Source: CAZYFH01 sp965249175 (GTDB taxonomy: Bacteria; Acidobacteriota; Vicinamibacteria; Vicinamibacterales; UBA8438). From it: a stretch of 64,000 bases of DNA. Under the pieces are notes generated by a model that searched no databases, had not been told where the DNA came from, and saw nothing but the letters and a program-made list of their open reading frames with translations. This document shows, in pieces, positions 17,393-26,237 of this stretch. The DNA is taken from NCBI GenBank assembly GCA_965249175.1, contig OZ252227.1, positions 3,038,001 to 3,102,000 of the forward strand, read 5' to 3'. Every line of letters begins with the position of its first letter. Within the stretch, counting starts at the first letter, position 1. Position numbers and translations under genes: made by a program.

Positions 17393-18821
17393 GAGGGTGA
17401 GCTAATCTTAGTTGAAAATTGAAACGGCTCCAGACCCTGTGGTGTGATGACGTTGCAAAAGACGGACATCACCCCACGAGAGAGAGGAGCCACGATGAGT
17501 GTCCTACGTGCTGTCAGGAAGCGCAAGAAAGTTCGCAAGCTGGGCTCGGTCAACATCATTCACCGCGAGGCCTACGCGGATCTGGAGCTGGACGTGAAGG
17601 TGGAGCTGATCCGCTCGCTGGTGCCCCTGGGCCTGATGCATGTGCAGGAGTTGCTCGACCAGGAGGTGACGGCGCTGGCGAGCGAGCGCTACGTCCGGAA
17701 GGACGCGTCGGTCGGTGGACGCCGTCACGGCAGTAACCCTGGGACGGTGGGTCTCGCGGGGCAGCGCGTGCCGATTCGCGTGCCCCGGATTCGTCGCCTC
17801 GCAGGGAGCGAGATTCCGCTGCGGTCGTATGCGGCGTTGCATGACGACCGCGAGGTGGACGACGCGCTGCTGCGACGGGTGCTCTACGGGATCTCGTGCC
17901 GCAACTACGCGGCGGCCGCGGCGGCGATTCCCGGGGCGATCGGGCTGTCGAGTTCGACGGTGTCCCGGGGGTTCATCCAGGCCAGCGCGGCGCAGCTACG
18001 GGCGTTCCAGGAGCGGGACCTATCCGATGAGGACGTGGTGGCCGTGTTCCTGGACGGCAAGACGTTCGCTGACGCGACGATGGTCATCGCGCTAGGCATC
18101 ACGCTGTCTGGGGAGAAACGCTTCCTGGGCTTCGTCGAAACGGACACGGAGAACGCGACGGTGCTCACACCGTTCCTGCGGTCGTTGGTCGAGCGGGGCC
18201 TCGACCTCTCCCAGGGTGTGCTGGTCATCCTCGATGGCGGCAAGGGGCTCCGCACGGCCGTCCGGAAGGCCTTCCGGGGCCGGGCCCTGGTCCAACGGTG
18301 CCAGTGGCACAAGCGCGAGAACGTGGTGAGCTACCTGGCCAAGCACGAGCAGGCGGTGTGGCGTCAGCGTCTCCAGCGAGCGTACAACCGGCCGGACTAC
18401 GACGAGGCCCTCGGTGCGCTCGAGACGCTCCACGGCGAGTTGGACGAGCGGAACCAGTCGGCGGCTGACAGCTTGGCGGAAGGCCTGGACGAAACCCTGA
18501 CGTGACATCGATTGGGCGTGTACGGAGTGCTGGGCCGGTCGCTGAAGACGACGAACTGTCTGGAGTCGGTCAATGCGCTGGTCGAGGAACGCTGCGCGAA
18601 GGTAGATCACTGGCAGAGCTCGAGCCAACGCCACCGCTGGCTGGCGACCGCCCTCCTGGACATCGAACCGCGCTTACGAAGGGTGAGGGGCTACCGCCAC
18701 CTTCCCACGCTTCGGGCCGCATTGAAGCGAGAACTGAAGATCGACACGACGACGTCGAAGAAGCAGGCCGCGTAAGCCATCGGGAGCCGTGGAGAGTTTC
18801 AACTAAGAATGGGCTTGACTC
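17393..18821 (+). mobile_element. IS256-family insertion sequence, copy A (1429 bp)
   Basis: The left end begins GAGGGTGAGC and the right end, read inwards, begins GAGTCAAGCCC. Both continue into an identical inner TTAGTTGAAA, giving imperfect terminal inverted repeats of about 25 bp. The boundaries are fixed by comparison with copies B and C. The 8 bp outside the two ends (AGCTGGCT and CGCTTGGG) do not match, so there is no target duplication. The interrupted oxidoreductase gene has lost about 45-50 codons at this point. This suggests a deletion adjacent to the IS, or recombination between two nearby copies. Confidence 0.95.
17495..18775 (+). CDS. IS256-family transposase, interrupted by an in-frame TGA (copy A)
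   Basis: The start is ATG 17495, after an AGAGGAGCC ribosome site. The first frame encodes 336 aa to TGA 18503-18505. The same frame resumes at once (HRLGVYGV...) to the stop at 18775. In read-through numbering the DDE triad is D187 (VFLDGK), D247 (ILDGGKGLR) and E357 (TTNCLESVN). The stop therefore separates both Asp residues from the Glu. Read-through length of 426 is normal for the family. All copies share this TGA, which is followed by C (UGAC), a context known to be leaky. Relative to the others, this copy has Val instead of Ala in ELD(V/A)KVE. Confidence 0.9.
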
Positions 18822-19033
18822 CGCTTGGGTCTTCTCACGCCGAGCGCAATCCGCAACGGTAGCCAGAACCAGTCCACCGAGAAGTTGAAGCTGCGCATCT
18901 CGCAGTCGGACTTCGTCGCTTCCGCGGCGCGCACATGGATGAGCACCTCGTCATCCTTCGGTACGGGACGTGCCACGTCCGCGAGGCGCAGCACGTCCGG
19001 TGGTCCGTACTGCGCGTACGTGATGGCTCTCAT
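18822..19033 (-). pseudogene. 5' part of the interrupted MDR-family oxidoreductase
   Basis: From ATG 19033 the frame reads MRAITYAQYGPPDVLRLADV and then PVPKDDEVLIHVRAAEATKS, the standard N-terminus of zinc-type/quinone oxidoreductases. It runs to LGVRRPKR at the IS border. The remainder of the gene is at 16747-17392. The truncated product would lack the whole NAD(P) domain. The residual open frame continues a few codons into the IS. Confidence 0.88.
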
Positions 19034-19117
19034 AGCATTAGGTGTGGGGCATCTGGTGGCTTCGTGTGTACCAGCCCATACGTTAGTGCATCATCAACGC
19101 TAAGCTACAACGCGCGC

Positions 19118-20680
19118 ATGTCTTCAAGAGAGATCAAAGGCCCCCACGAAGAGACGACGAGGTTGACGAACCTCGGTAACGAGTCCGGCGCCGCGCTGCT
19201 GCCTGGCTCCGAGCTCGACGAGTACGCGATCGAGGCCGAGCTGGGGAGAGGCGGAATGGGCGTGGTCTATCGTGCCTTTGATCCGAAACTTCGCCGACAC
19301 ATCGCCCTGAAATTGATGCACCTGGAGGCCACAGCCACCAACCTCACGCGATTCCGAGACGAGGCGCAGGTCACGGCGCAGCTCCAGCACCCGTCGATCG
19401 TCCCGATCTATGACATTGGCCAGGCCAAGACGGGAGAGATCTACTACACGATGCGCCTCGTCCTGGGGCGGACGCTCGCGGAGGTGGTCTCCGAACACCG
19501 CGCCCGCGTGACCGGCGCAGATCCGGAGGCGCCCGAGGGCTGGACGCCATTCAAGCTCCTTCAGGTGTTCGTTACCGTGTGCCGTTCGGTGAGCTACGCC
19601 CACGACCGGGGCGTCGTTCATCGCGACCTGAAACCCAGCAACGTCATGATCGGGGCATACGGCGAGGTCAACGTGCTCGACTGGGGATTGGCAAAATTCC
19701 TGGGCAGTTCCGCTCGCGACGACGCGACCGGGGCACACGAGCCTACTCCCGGTGAGGGGCTCGCACGGGAGGCGGTGGTGCGGGCCGGGCCGGGGCACCT
19801 GACGACCCAGACCGGGACGATCGTCGGAACTCCCGCGTTCATGGCGCCCGAGCAAGCTGACAGTCGCTCACCCAACGTGAGTTTCTCCGCGGACGTCTAC
19901 AGTCTCGGAGCGGTCCTGTACTACATCCTCACCGGCGCCGCCCCACGCCACGGCACCTCCGCCGAGGTGATGACGCAGCTGACGCGCCGCACGCCGCCGC
20001 CTCAGCTGCGTAGCGCCGAACCAGGCATCCCGCCAGACCTGGATCGCCTGTGCATGAGCGCTCTCGCGAACGAGCCAGGCGAACGCCTCGGCTCTGCGAC
20101 ACTGCTGGCGGACTCTGTCGAGGGGCATCTCGAGGGGCGCTCGCTCGCGGCGCCGCGCGCCGAGGACGCGGAATTCCTGCGCGGCTATAGTAGCCGCCAC
20201 TACCGTCGCCCGTCGGTCACGGTCGACGTCGTGTTGATGACCCTTCCGGCCAACGGCGCCGCGAAGGTCGCCCTGCTCTGCCGCGACCAACCGCCTTTCG
20301 TCGGGACATGGGCGTGCCCGGGGACCTTTGTTCGCCTCGAGGAACCCCTCGAGGAGACTGCGAAGCGCGTGCTCCGCGACAAGGTCGGCGACCCCACCGT
20401 ATTGGCCCTCGACCAGATCGGGGCCTTTGGCGACCCGGCGCGAGACCCCCGGACGCGCGTCATCACCGTGGCCTACCTGGCGCTCGTGCGGACGACCTTC
20501 GAGCTACCCGGGGACTCGAGCACATTGGCCTGGTTTGATGTCGGCGACGGCACGCAGGGGCTCGTTCTGCGGGCCACGGACACCCTCCCCTACAGTGACA
20601 AGGGCCTCGAGCTGGCGTTCGACCACCGGACCGTACTGCGGGAGGCGCTCCGGGTCGCCACGCGGGCACGGTCAACCTAG
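19118..20680 (+). CDS. Ser/Thr protein kinase fused to a NrtR-like Nudix domain
   Basis: This encodes 520 aa from ATG 19118. Residues about 39-330 form a Hanks-type kinase: the GRGGMGVVYRA loop, IALKLM with the ATP-binding Lys, VVHRDLKPSNVM, DWG in place of DFG, and GTPAFMAPEQA. No membrane segment is visible, so the protein looks cytosolic. Residues about 365-520 form a Nudix fold like the sensor half of NrtR (VDVVLMTLP, PPFVGTWACPGTFVRLEEPL, then LAFDHRTVLREAL). The Nudix box is degenerate (RVLRDKVGD for REL-EE-G), as in non-hydrolytic NrtR sensors. I infer a kinase controlled by an ADP-ribose or NAD-related ligand. The stop converges with the protease gene. Confidence 0.87.
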   Translation: MSSREIKGPHEETTRLTNLGNESGAALLPGSELDEYAIEAELGRGGMGVVYRAFDPKLRRHIALKLMHLEATATNLTRFRDEAQVTAQLQHPSIVPIYDIGQAKTGEIYYTMRLVLGRTLAEVVSEHRARVTGADPEAPEGWTPFKLLQVFVTVCRSVSYAHDRGVVHRDLKPSNVMIGAYGEVNVLDWGLAKFLGSSARDDATGAHEPTPGEGLAREAVVRAGPGHLTTQTGTIVGTPAFMAPEQADSRSPNVSFSADVYSLGAVLYYILTGAAPRHGTSAEVMTQLTRRTPPPQLRSAEPGIPPDLDRLCMSALANEPGERLGSATLLADSVEGHLEGRSLAAPRAEDAEFLRGYSSRHYRRPSVTVDVVLMTLPANGAAKVALLCRDQPPFVGTWACPGTFVRLEEPLEETAKRVLRDKVGDPTVLALDQIGAFGDPARDPRTRVITVAYLALVRTTFELPGDSSTLAWFDVGDGTQGLVLRATDTLPYSDKGLELAFDHRTVLREALRVATRARST

Positions 20681-20711
20681 CGCCAGCGGTAGTCCTAGCG
20701 CCAGCGGTAGT
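20676..20711. repeat. 18-bp perfect tandem duplication at convergent stop codons
   Basis: The unit CCTAGCGCCAGCGGTAGT occurs twice in direct succession (20676-20693 and 20694-20711). It contains the kinase stop (TAG 20678-20680). On the minus strand it contains the protease end DYRWR-stop, so the protease tail and stop are present twice. It looks like a slippage duplication without coding effect. Confidence 0.95.
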
Positions 20712-23493
20712 CCACACGCACCACGCTGCCAGCAGGAGCGCGCGGGCCTGGTCGCTCCAGCGTGTAGCTGAACCCGACTTCAGGAATATCGGCTCCCCCA
20801 AACGGGAGCGTGGGATTCTGGTAGCGATTCGGTCGTGCGTCAGAGAACTCGCTGACCGCGGCGAACGGGGTCACCGACTGCCGGGTCATGACGCCGTCCT
20901 GCGCGCGGTAGAATTCCAGTCCATTCCCAAACTCCTCCACCGCGAAGGGCGCATCGGCCGAGTGCATGCCGCGGAGCCCCCGATCGTAGAGTCGGTATTG
21001 GGTCTGGCCGTCGCGGATACGCAGGTCGAACAGGCTGCGACCCGACTTGCGCGCGCGGCGCTCGGGACCGGGCAGGAACTCGTTGATGATGGCGTAGTTG
21101 TACATCAGGCTGCGCCCGTTCCAGCTCAACCGCTCCATGGGCGGCTCGCCGTCGACCAGGTCGTCGGCACAGCGCGCCCGATCCTCCGCGGCAACGTCCG
21201 TCGAGTAGTAGTCGCGCCGCCGCTGGAAGCACATCGTGTCGACGAAGCCGTCGTGCAACACCGGCTGCGCCGACTCGTCGAACTCCCAGTGCGTCCACCC
21301 GTCAGCTGTTCGATAGAACTGCTGGGGCAAGGCCGGGATCTGAAACTCTTGCGGGTTGGCGTCCACGACCAACAGGAACCCTCGCCCAGGACCGGTTTCG
21401 GCCGGTTCGTTCTGGCTCCACAGGTACTCGCCGTTGTAGTACCACATCAGCACACCGGGCCGGTAGTTGACGTTGAGTGCCGACATGTCCCCGTCTTGGT
21501 CAGGGAAGAACGTGAAGCCCGGGTGGGATAAGGCTCGGTCGTAGTTCTCGACCGCGGCGAACTCGCGGTACGGGTCGCGGTATTCCAGCACGTAGAAGTG
21601 CGGCACGGTCAGGTGATGCCGTCCCGAGGTGAGGGTGAACCCCTCGGTCTCCCACCCGGCCAGATCAGGGCCCTCGAAGTCATCGACGAACCCGACAGCG
21701 GGAATCGCGACGTTGTCGAGCATGGCGCCATCCTCAACCGCCGCCATGTCGGTGAAGTACGTGAAGCGCACAGTCACCTCGCGACCCCGGTACCCGCTCA
21801 GGTCGAACGCCGCCTCAATCCACTGCGCAACCTCGCAGGGGTCCGTTGTCGCCGAGCCGACTCTGTCCTCTGCCAGCGTGCGGTCCGCGCTGGGATCGCA
21901 CCCGGCGGCGACCTCGACCTTACCGTCACCATCCAGGTCGCCGCTGCGCCCGGTAAATCCCGGGAGGGATCCGGCCCCCTCGTGCCCCTTCCCCGAGGGC
22001 ATCACGCTTGCCTCGTCGTCGATGGCTGCTTTGTCCATGGGCATGATGCGCCTGAACGGCTCGCCCACGCCCGCCACCTCGACATAGAGATAGTCCCATT
22101 CCGCCTCGATCACGAACCAGGCGTCCAGGCTCATCACCACCGGCTCATCGGCGGGCACCGCGCGCAGGTCGAAGGTCCGCGCCAAGGAGCGGTTCATGTT
22201 GTTCCCTTGGCCCGAGTACACCGCCTGCGCACTCTGTCCGGCGCCCAGCGGCCCCATCGCGATGTCGCGAAACTTGGGTGGCAGGATCACCATGGCGGCG
22301 TCGCACACGCCGTCCGCCGCGGAGTAGCCGGCTTCACCTGTCCAGTCGTTCATCGGCTTGAGATACAGCGAGTCCAAGCGCGGGCCGCTGAGTTCGTGCG
22401 GACGCACGACGCACGGCTCCAGCCAACCCAGCACCATGCGCGACCAGGCGCTCAGTTCCTGCGGCTCGGGTGAGGCCGTGCTCGACATGGCCTCCCAGGA
22501 CGCCGTGGAGTTGTTGGTGGACCGCGCATAGATGTCTGGCAGCCCGAGGGAGTGTCCGAACTCGTGGATAAACGTGGACGGGTCCGTGTACTCAGACTGC
22601 ATGTTGTAGTCCAGCACCCACAGGCCGGTGCCGATGTCGACCCCGCCACGCACATTCATCCGCCCACCCACACGCGGACCGCGGTCCAGGTTCTGGCTCA
22701 GCGCGAAGCGATGCGGCCAGATCCGGTCGGCACAGTCCCGCTCGGCCTGGTTCAGGCCAGCGACCGCATCGGATGCGGCATTGGTGTTGAGTTTCTCCCC
22801 CAGCTTGTAGAGGCCGTTGCAGGACGACTGGCCCTTGCCCGCAACGATCAGAATGAAGTGATCCACGTAGCCGTCCGGCTCGTCGCGGTTGTCGTCGTCG
22901 TCGAAGTCCTGCGGGTCCCACTGGTCATAGTCGGACCAGGGAAACCCGGGCTCTGCCAGGTGGGCCGCCCGCAGGGAATCGATCACGAGATCCGTGGCGC
23001 GCTCGTCGTTGCGCCAGGTGCCGTCAGAGCTCTGCACCGGCCGGCCGTAGTAGTGCAAGGGTCGCTCGAGCTCCACCACCGGGAAGATGTCGCCAGTGAC
23101 GTTGTAGCGGCCACGGGATTGGTGCCAGTAGTAATGGGACAGGGTTCCCGGCTCGGGGTTCGCAGGGCCACCGGCGAATAGCAAATCCTGGAAGTAGTCG
23201 CGGTTCCTGTCGTCCTGAGCCGGATCCCCGGCAAAACGGTCGTAGCCCTGGTCGGCAAAGCGCACCGGCAGAATCAGCAACTTGTGCGGCCGTTCTGTCG
23301 AGGCCAGTACGGGCATGATGGAATCGCTCTGAAGCTGCGGATGGCCCAGCTGATCGAAACGAAGCTGCGCCAGCGACTCAACGACGCCCTGCGCGGAATT
23401 CTGCTCTGATGTCTGGAGGGCGGCCGGTACGAACGCCACGCCAAGGACGGCGACGAGCACGGTCGCGCAGCACGCTAACACTCGCATTCTCAC
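20695..23493 (-). CDS. Secreted M6-family metalloprotease (immune inhibitor A-like)
   Basis: The gene encodes 932 aa from GTG 23493, or 930 from ATG 23487. A signal peptide covers about residues 1-27. The zinc site HEFGHSLGLPDIYA (near residue 315) is the M6 HExxHxxGxxD motif. The region PVRFADQGYDRFAGDP and the NYFQDLLF-type segment upstream belong to the same catalytic domain. Two later beta-rich regions with Asp-rich DLDGDGKVEVAAG and FDLSGYRGREVTVRFTYF resemble the family's carbohydrate-binding or calcium-binding tail. It probably digests extracellular protein. It is divergent from the LPMO-like gene across a 128-bp region holding a 14-bp palindrome. Confidence 0.9.
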   Translation of the reverse strand: MRMRVLACCATVLVAVLGVAFVPAALQTSEQNSAQGVVESLAQLRFDQLGHPQLQSDSIMPVLASTERPHKLLILPVRFADQGYDRFAGDPAQDDRNRDYFQDLLFAGGPANPEPGTLSHYYWHQSRGRYNVTGDIFPVVELERPLHYYGRPVQSSDGTWRNDERATDLVIDSLRAAHLAEPGFPWSDYDQWDPQDFDDDDNRDEPDGYVDHFILIVAGKGQSSCNGLYKLGEKLNTNAASDAVAGLNQAERDCADRIWPHRFALSQNLDRGPRVGGRMNVRGGVDIGTGLWVLDYNMQSEYTDPSTFIHEFGHSLGLPDIYARSTNNSTASWEAMSSTASPEPQELSAWSRMVLGWLEPCVVRPHELSGPRLDSLYLKPMNDWTGEAGYSAADGVCDAAMVILPPKFRDIAMGPLGAGQSAQAVYSGQGNNMNRSLARTFDLRAVPADEPVVMSLDAWFVIEAEWDYLYVEVAGVGEPFRRIMPMDKAAIDDEASVMPSGKGHEGAGSLPGFTGRSGDLDGDGKVEVAAGCDPSADRTLAEDRVGSATTDPCEVAQWIEAAFDLSGYRGREVTVRFTYFTDMAAVEDGAMLDNVAIPAVGFVDDFEGPDLAGWETEGFTLTSGRHHLTVPHFYVLEYRDPYREFAAVENYDRALSHPGFTFFPDQDGDMSALNVNYRPGVLMWYYNGEYLWSQNEPAETGPGRGFLLVVDANPQEFQIPALPQQFYRTADGWTHWEFDESAQPVLHDGFVDTMCFQRRRDYYSTDVAAEDRARCADDLVDGEPPMERLSWNGRSLMYNYAIINEFLPGPERRARKSGRSLFDLRIRDGQTQYRLYDRGLRGMHSADAPFAVEEFGNGLEFYRAQDGVMTRQSVTPFAAVSEFSDARPNRYQNPTLPFGGADIPEVGFSYTLERPGPRAPAGSVVRVDYRWR

Positions 23494-23504
23494 CCCGCAG
23501 ACCG

Positions 23505-23518
23505 GACGGTCGACCGTC
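23505..23518. promoter_or_regulatory. 14-bp perfect palindrome in a divergent promoter region
   Basis: GACGGTCGACCGTC reads the same on both strands. It lies just upstream of the M6 protease start and within the shared leader of the divergent LPMO-like gene, followed by an AT-rich TATTACAATA that could be a -10 region. A dimeric regulator could bind here. No regulator gene is adjacent. Confidence 0.45.
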
Positions 23519-23621
23519 TATTACAATACAGTGCACGCTGGGACGCGCCATCTGCATGTGGCCGCGCTCCAGAGCGCGAACAGTCCGCTCGCACTGGTCT
23601 ATTGCCTAGGAGGACGACACA

Positions 23622-24281
23622 ATGAAGCTCTCCCTGCGTTTCCTGCTCGCGGTGGCCATCGTGCTCCCGATGCTGCCAGTCGGTACTGACGCGCACTTCC
23701 AGCTGTTGGAGCCGGCGTCCTGGGTCGTGGAGAACCCGCTTGGCGACCCCCAGAAGCTCGGACCGTGCGGCGGCGACCCGGGTGGCGAAAACGCAGAGCT
23801 TCTGACAGGCGCCGTCACCGAGGTCACCGGCGGTTCCCAGCTCCACGTGAAGATCCAGGAAACGATTTTCCACTCGGGCCACTACCGCATCGCACTCTCG
23901 GTGAACTCACGGAACGAGCTGCCGCCGGACCCGATAACCTTCGAGAAGTACACGGACAGAGGCGTGTATTCAACCTGGGGAGCGATTCAAAGCCCGCCGC
24001 AGATCCCCGTCATCGCTGACGGCCTGTTCAGGCACTATCCAGAAGAGGGCCAGGGTGCCTCCTTCAGACCCGAGACGCCGATGGCTCCATGGGAGACCGA
24101 CATCCCACTCCCGAACATCACGTGCGAAAAGTGCACGCTGCAAGTGATCCAATTCATGGCGGATCACGCGTATAACCAGCCAGGCGGCTACTCCTACCAC
24201 CACTGCGCTGACCTGAAAATCACGGCGGATCCGTCGAAGCCGATCGACGAAGGCTGGCTGACGACGACGACAGGAAACTAG
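23622..24281 (+). CDS. Secreted LPMO-like protein (SCE4755-type)
   Basis: This encodes 219 aa with TAGGAGG about 9 bp before ATG 23622. Signal cleavage after GTDA would expose an N-terminal His (HFQLLEPASW), which lytic polysaccharide monooxygenases use in their copper histidine brace. Later His residues (FHSGHYRIAL, YHHCADLKI) and the Cys pair CEKC could complete metal and disulfide sites. The sequence fits the polysaccharide monooxygenase-like SCE4755 family, whose activity is not established as far as I know. It is divergent from a secreted protease, so both may serve extracellular polymer degradation. Confidence 0.75.
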   Translation: MKLSLRFLLAVAIVLPMLPVGTDAHFQLLEPASWVVENPLGDPQKLGPCGGDPGGENAELLTGAVTEVTGGSQLHVKIQETIFHSGHYRIALSVNSRNELPPDPITFEKYTDRGVYSTWGAIQSPPQIPVIADGLFRHYPEEGQGASFRPETPMAPWETDIPLPNITCEKCTLQVIQFMADHAYNQPGGYSYHHCADLKITADPSKPIDEGWLTTTTGN

Positions 24282-24304
24282 AAGCCATCGATACCCCTAC
24301 CCCC

Positions 24305-26187
24305 GTCGAGCGCATAGCGGCCAAGCTCGCCGCCTGCAAGAACATCTTTGCGATTCCGGAGCTGCGCGAGCGGGTGCTCTTGACGCTCGCTTTGCTGGCG
24401 GTGTCTCGCGTCGGCAGCTCCATCCCCACGCCGGGGGTGAACACCGAGGCGCTACAGATCCTCGCGGAACAGGGGCCGGCGCCCTGTTCGGCCTCTACAA
24501 CATCTTCTCGGGCGGCAACCTGTCGCAGCTCACGATTTTCGCGCTGGGCATCATTCCCTACATCAACGCGGCGTTCTTTGTTCAGCTGCTGACACTTGTC
24601 TGGCCGTATCTCGGGCGCCTGTCCAAAGAAGGCGAACGCGGCCGTCGAACAATCACGCGGTGTGCGCGCTACGGAACGGTCTTCCTGTGTGTCATGGAGG
24701 CGTTCGCGATTGCGGTGTTTCTCGAGCGTCAGACCAACATCGCCGGCGGGCTGCCGCTAGTGAACGAGCCCGGGTGGAGCTTTCGCTTGATGACCGTGTT
24801 CACCATGACGACGGGCACGATGTTTCTCGTGTGGCTCGGTGAGCGGATTACCGAGCGCGGCATCGGCAACGGAATGGCACTCATCGTCTTCGCGGGAATT
24901 GTCGTCAACTTCCCGACTGCGGTGTTGATCACGCTCGATCGGATGCGGAGCGGGCAGATGGGGCTGTTCGGCCTGCTCGCGCTGACGATCATGATGGTGG
25001 CGGTCATGGGAACCGTCGTCTTCATCTGGCGCGGGCATCGACGTGTGAGTGTCCAGTTCGCCAAACGACTGGTGGGCCGACACACGTATGGGCGCACCAC
25101 GACATACCTCCCGCTGAACGTGAACACGAGTGGGATCATCCCGCTGATCGTCGCGTTCAACATCGTGCCCATTGCTGTAATGGCCGTGGGCACCTTCCCC
25201 GGCCCGTGGGCTGAAGCCATCAGGGAGAATTTGCAGAACGGCATGCCGCTCTACTACTTGCTGTATATGGGCGTCGTCGCCTTCTTTACCTTCTTCTACA
25301 CGGCGATCGTCTTCAATCCAGATGACGTGGCAGAGAACCTGCAGAAGTACGGCGGCGTTGTCCCTGGGATTCGTCCCGGGAAGCGCACGGCCGAGTACAT
25401 CGACACGATCCTGACGCGGACCACGCTGGTCTGGGCGATCGGCCTCGCGCTGGTGGCCGTCCTGCCGGATCTCATGATTGTCGGGTTTCGCGCCCACGCA
25501 GTACCGGTGATCGGCGAGTGGCTCGACGTCAACCTGCCACGGTTCATCACCGAGGGGCTCGGCGTGACGTTCTATTTCGGCGGGATCCCGCTGTTGATCC
25601 TTGTGGGGGTGGCGCTCGACACGACGCAGCAGGTCAAGTCGCAGCTGATCAGGCGGTCTGCTCAGTCGGGCAGTGTGGAGGGCGCCGATGTGGACTACGA
25701 GACGTTCGTCCCGGTGCTCACGCTACCGGGCGCGGCAACGGTCCCCGTGGTTGAGTCCGTGCTGCAATCCGTGGGCGTTCGCTTCGTTATCAAGAACGAA
25801 GGGGTTCAAGATCTGTTCGGCTTGGGTCGGGTTGGCACAGGCTTCAACGTCTTCGCTGGGGCACCCACCGTGTGTGTCGAGACGACGAGAGCCGAAGAAG
25901 CCGCCGCACTCCTAGCCAGCATCGAGTCGGAACAACGCATCGGGACGGTTGTGCACTACTTCGCGAAACCAGAGGTCGGTGTCGTCCGGCTTGCGGCTGA
26001 TCTCGAGATAGGCGAGACACTGCGGTTCCGTCGACGCGGCGCAGACTTCCAGCAGGTCGTGCGCTCGATGCAGATCGATCATAGGCCGGTGCAGACGGCC
26101 GCGGCTGCAACAAATGTGGCCGTCAAGGTCGACCAGCGTGTGCACGCGGGGACACACGTCTATCGGGTTACAGAGCCCCCTGTCTAG
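24305..26187 (+). pseudogene. Divergent SecY with C-terminal DUF2007 and EF-like domains, frameshifted
   Basis: The SecY similarity starts at VERIAAKLAACKNIFAIPELR near 24305 with no ATG, GTG or TTG just before it. A frameshift near 24475 separates LQILAEQG from GALFGLYNIFSGG. After that the frame is open to 26187. The core has SecY hallmarks: GIIPYINA, GERITERGIGNGM, NTSGIIPLI and NPDDVAENLQKYGG, with about ten membrane helices. Beyond the usual SecY end are a DUF2007-like domain (LPGAATVPVVESVLQSVGVR to about 25920) and a small EF-like beta-barrel (IGTVVHYFAKPEVGVVRL to the end). No ribosomal-protein genes are near, so this is an extra SecY. It may be decayed, or the break may be a sequencing error. 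Confidence 0.75.
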
Positions 26188-26190
26188 GGA

Positions 26191-26223
26191 ATCGGACTGC
26201 GCCTCTCACTACTCGAGTCCGAT
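26191..26223 (+). terminator. Hairpin after the secY-like gene
   Basis: ATCGGACT (26191-26198) pairs perfectly with AGTCCGAT (26216-26223) across a 17-nt loop, starting 4 bp after the stop. No T-run follows, so intrinsic termination is uncertain. The IS copy B begins 15 bp further on. Confidence 0.4.
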
Positions 26224-26237
26224 CGGACGCGACGACG

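Noticed and set aside
18503..18505. Genome-wide recoding of TGA as a sense codon
   Set aside because: TGA serves as a normal stop in neighbouring genes, for example the thiolase-like gene, the antitoxin gene and the AHSA1 gene, where the stop overlaps the next start.
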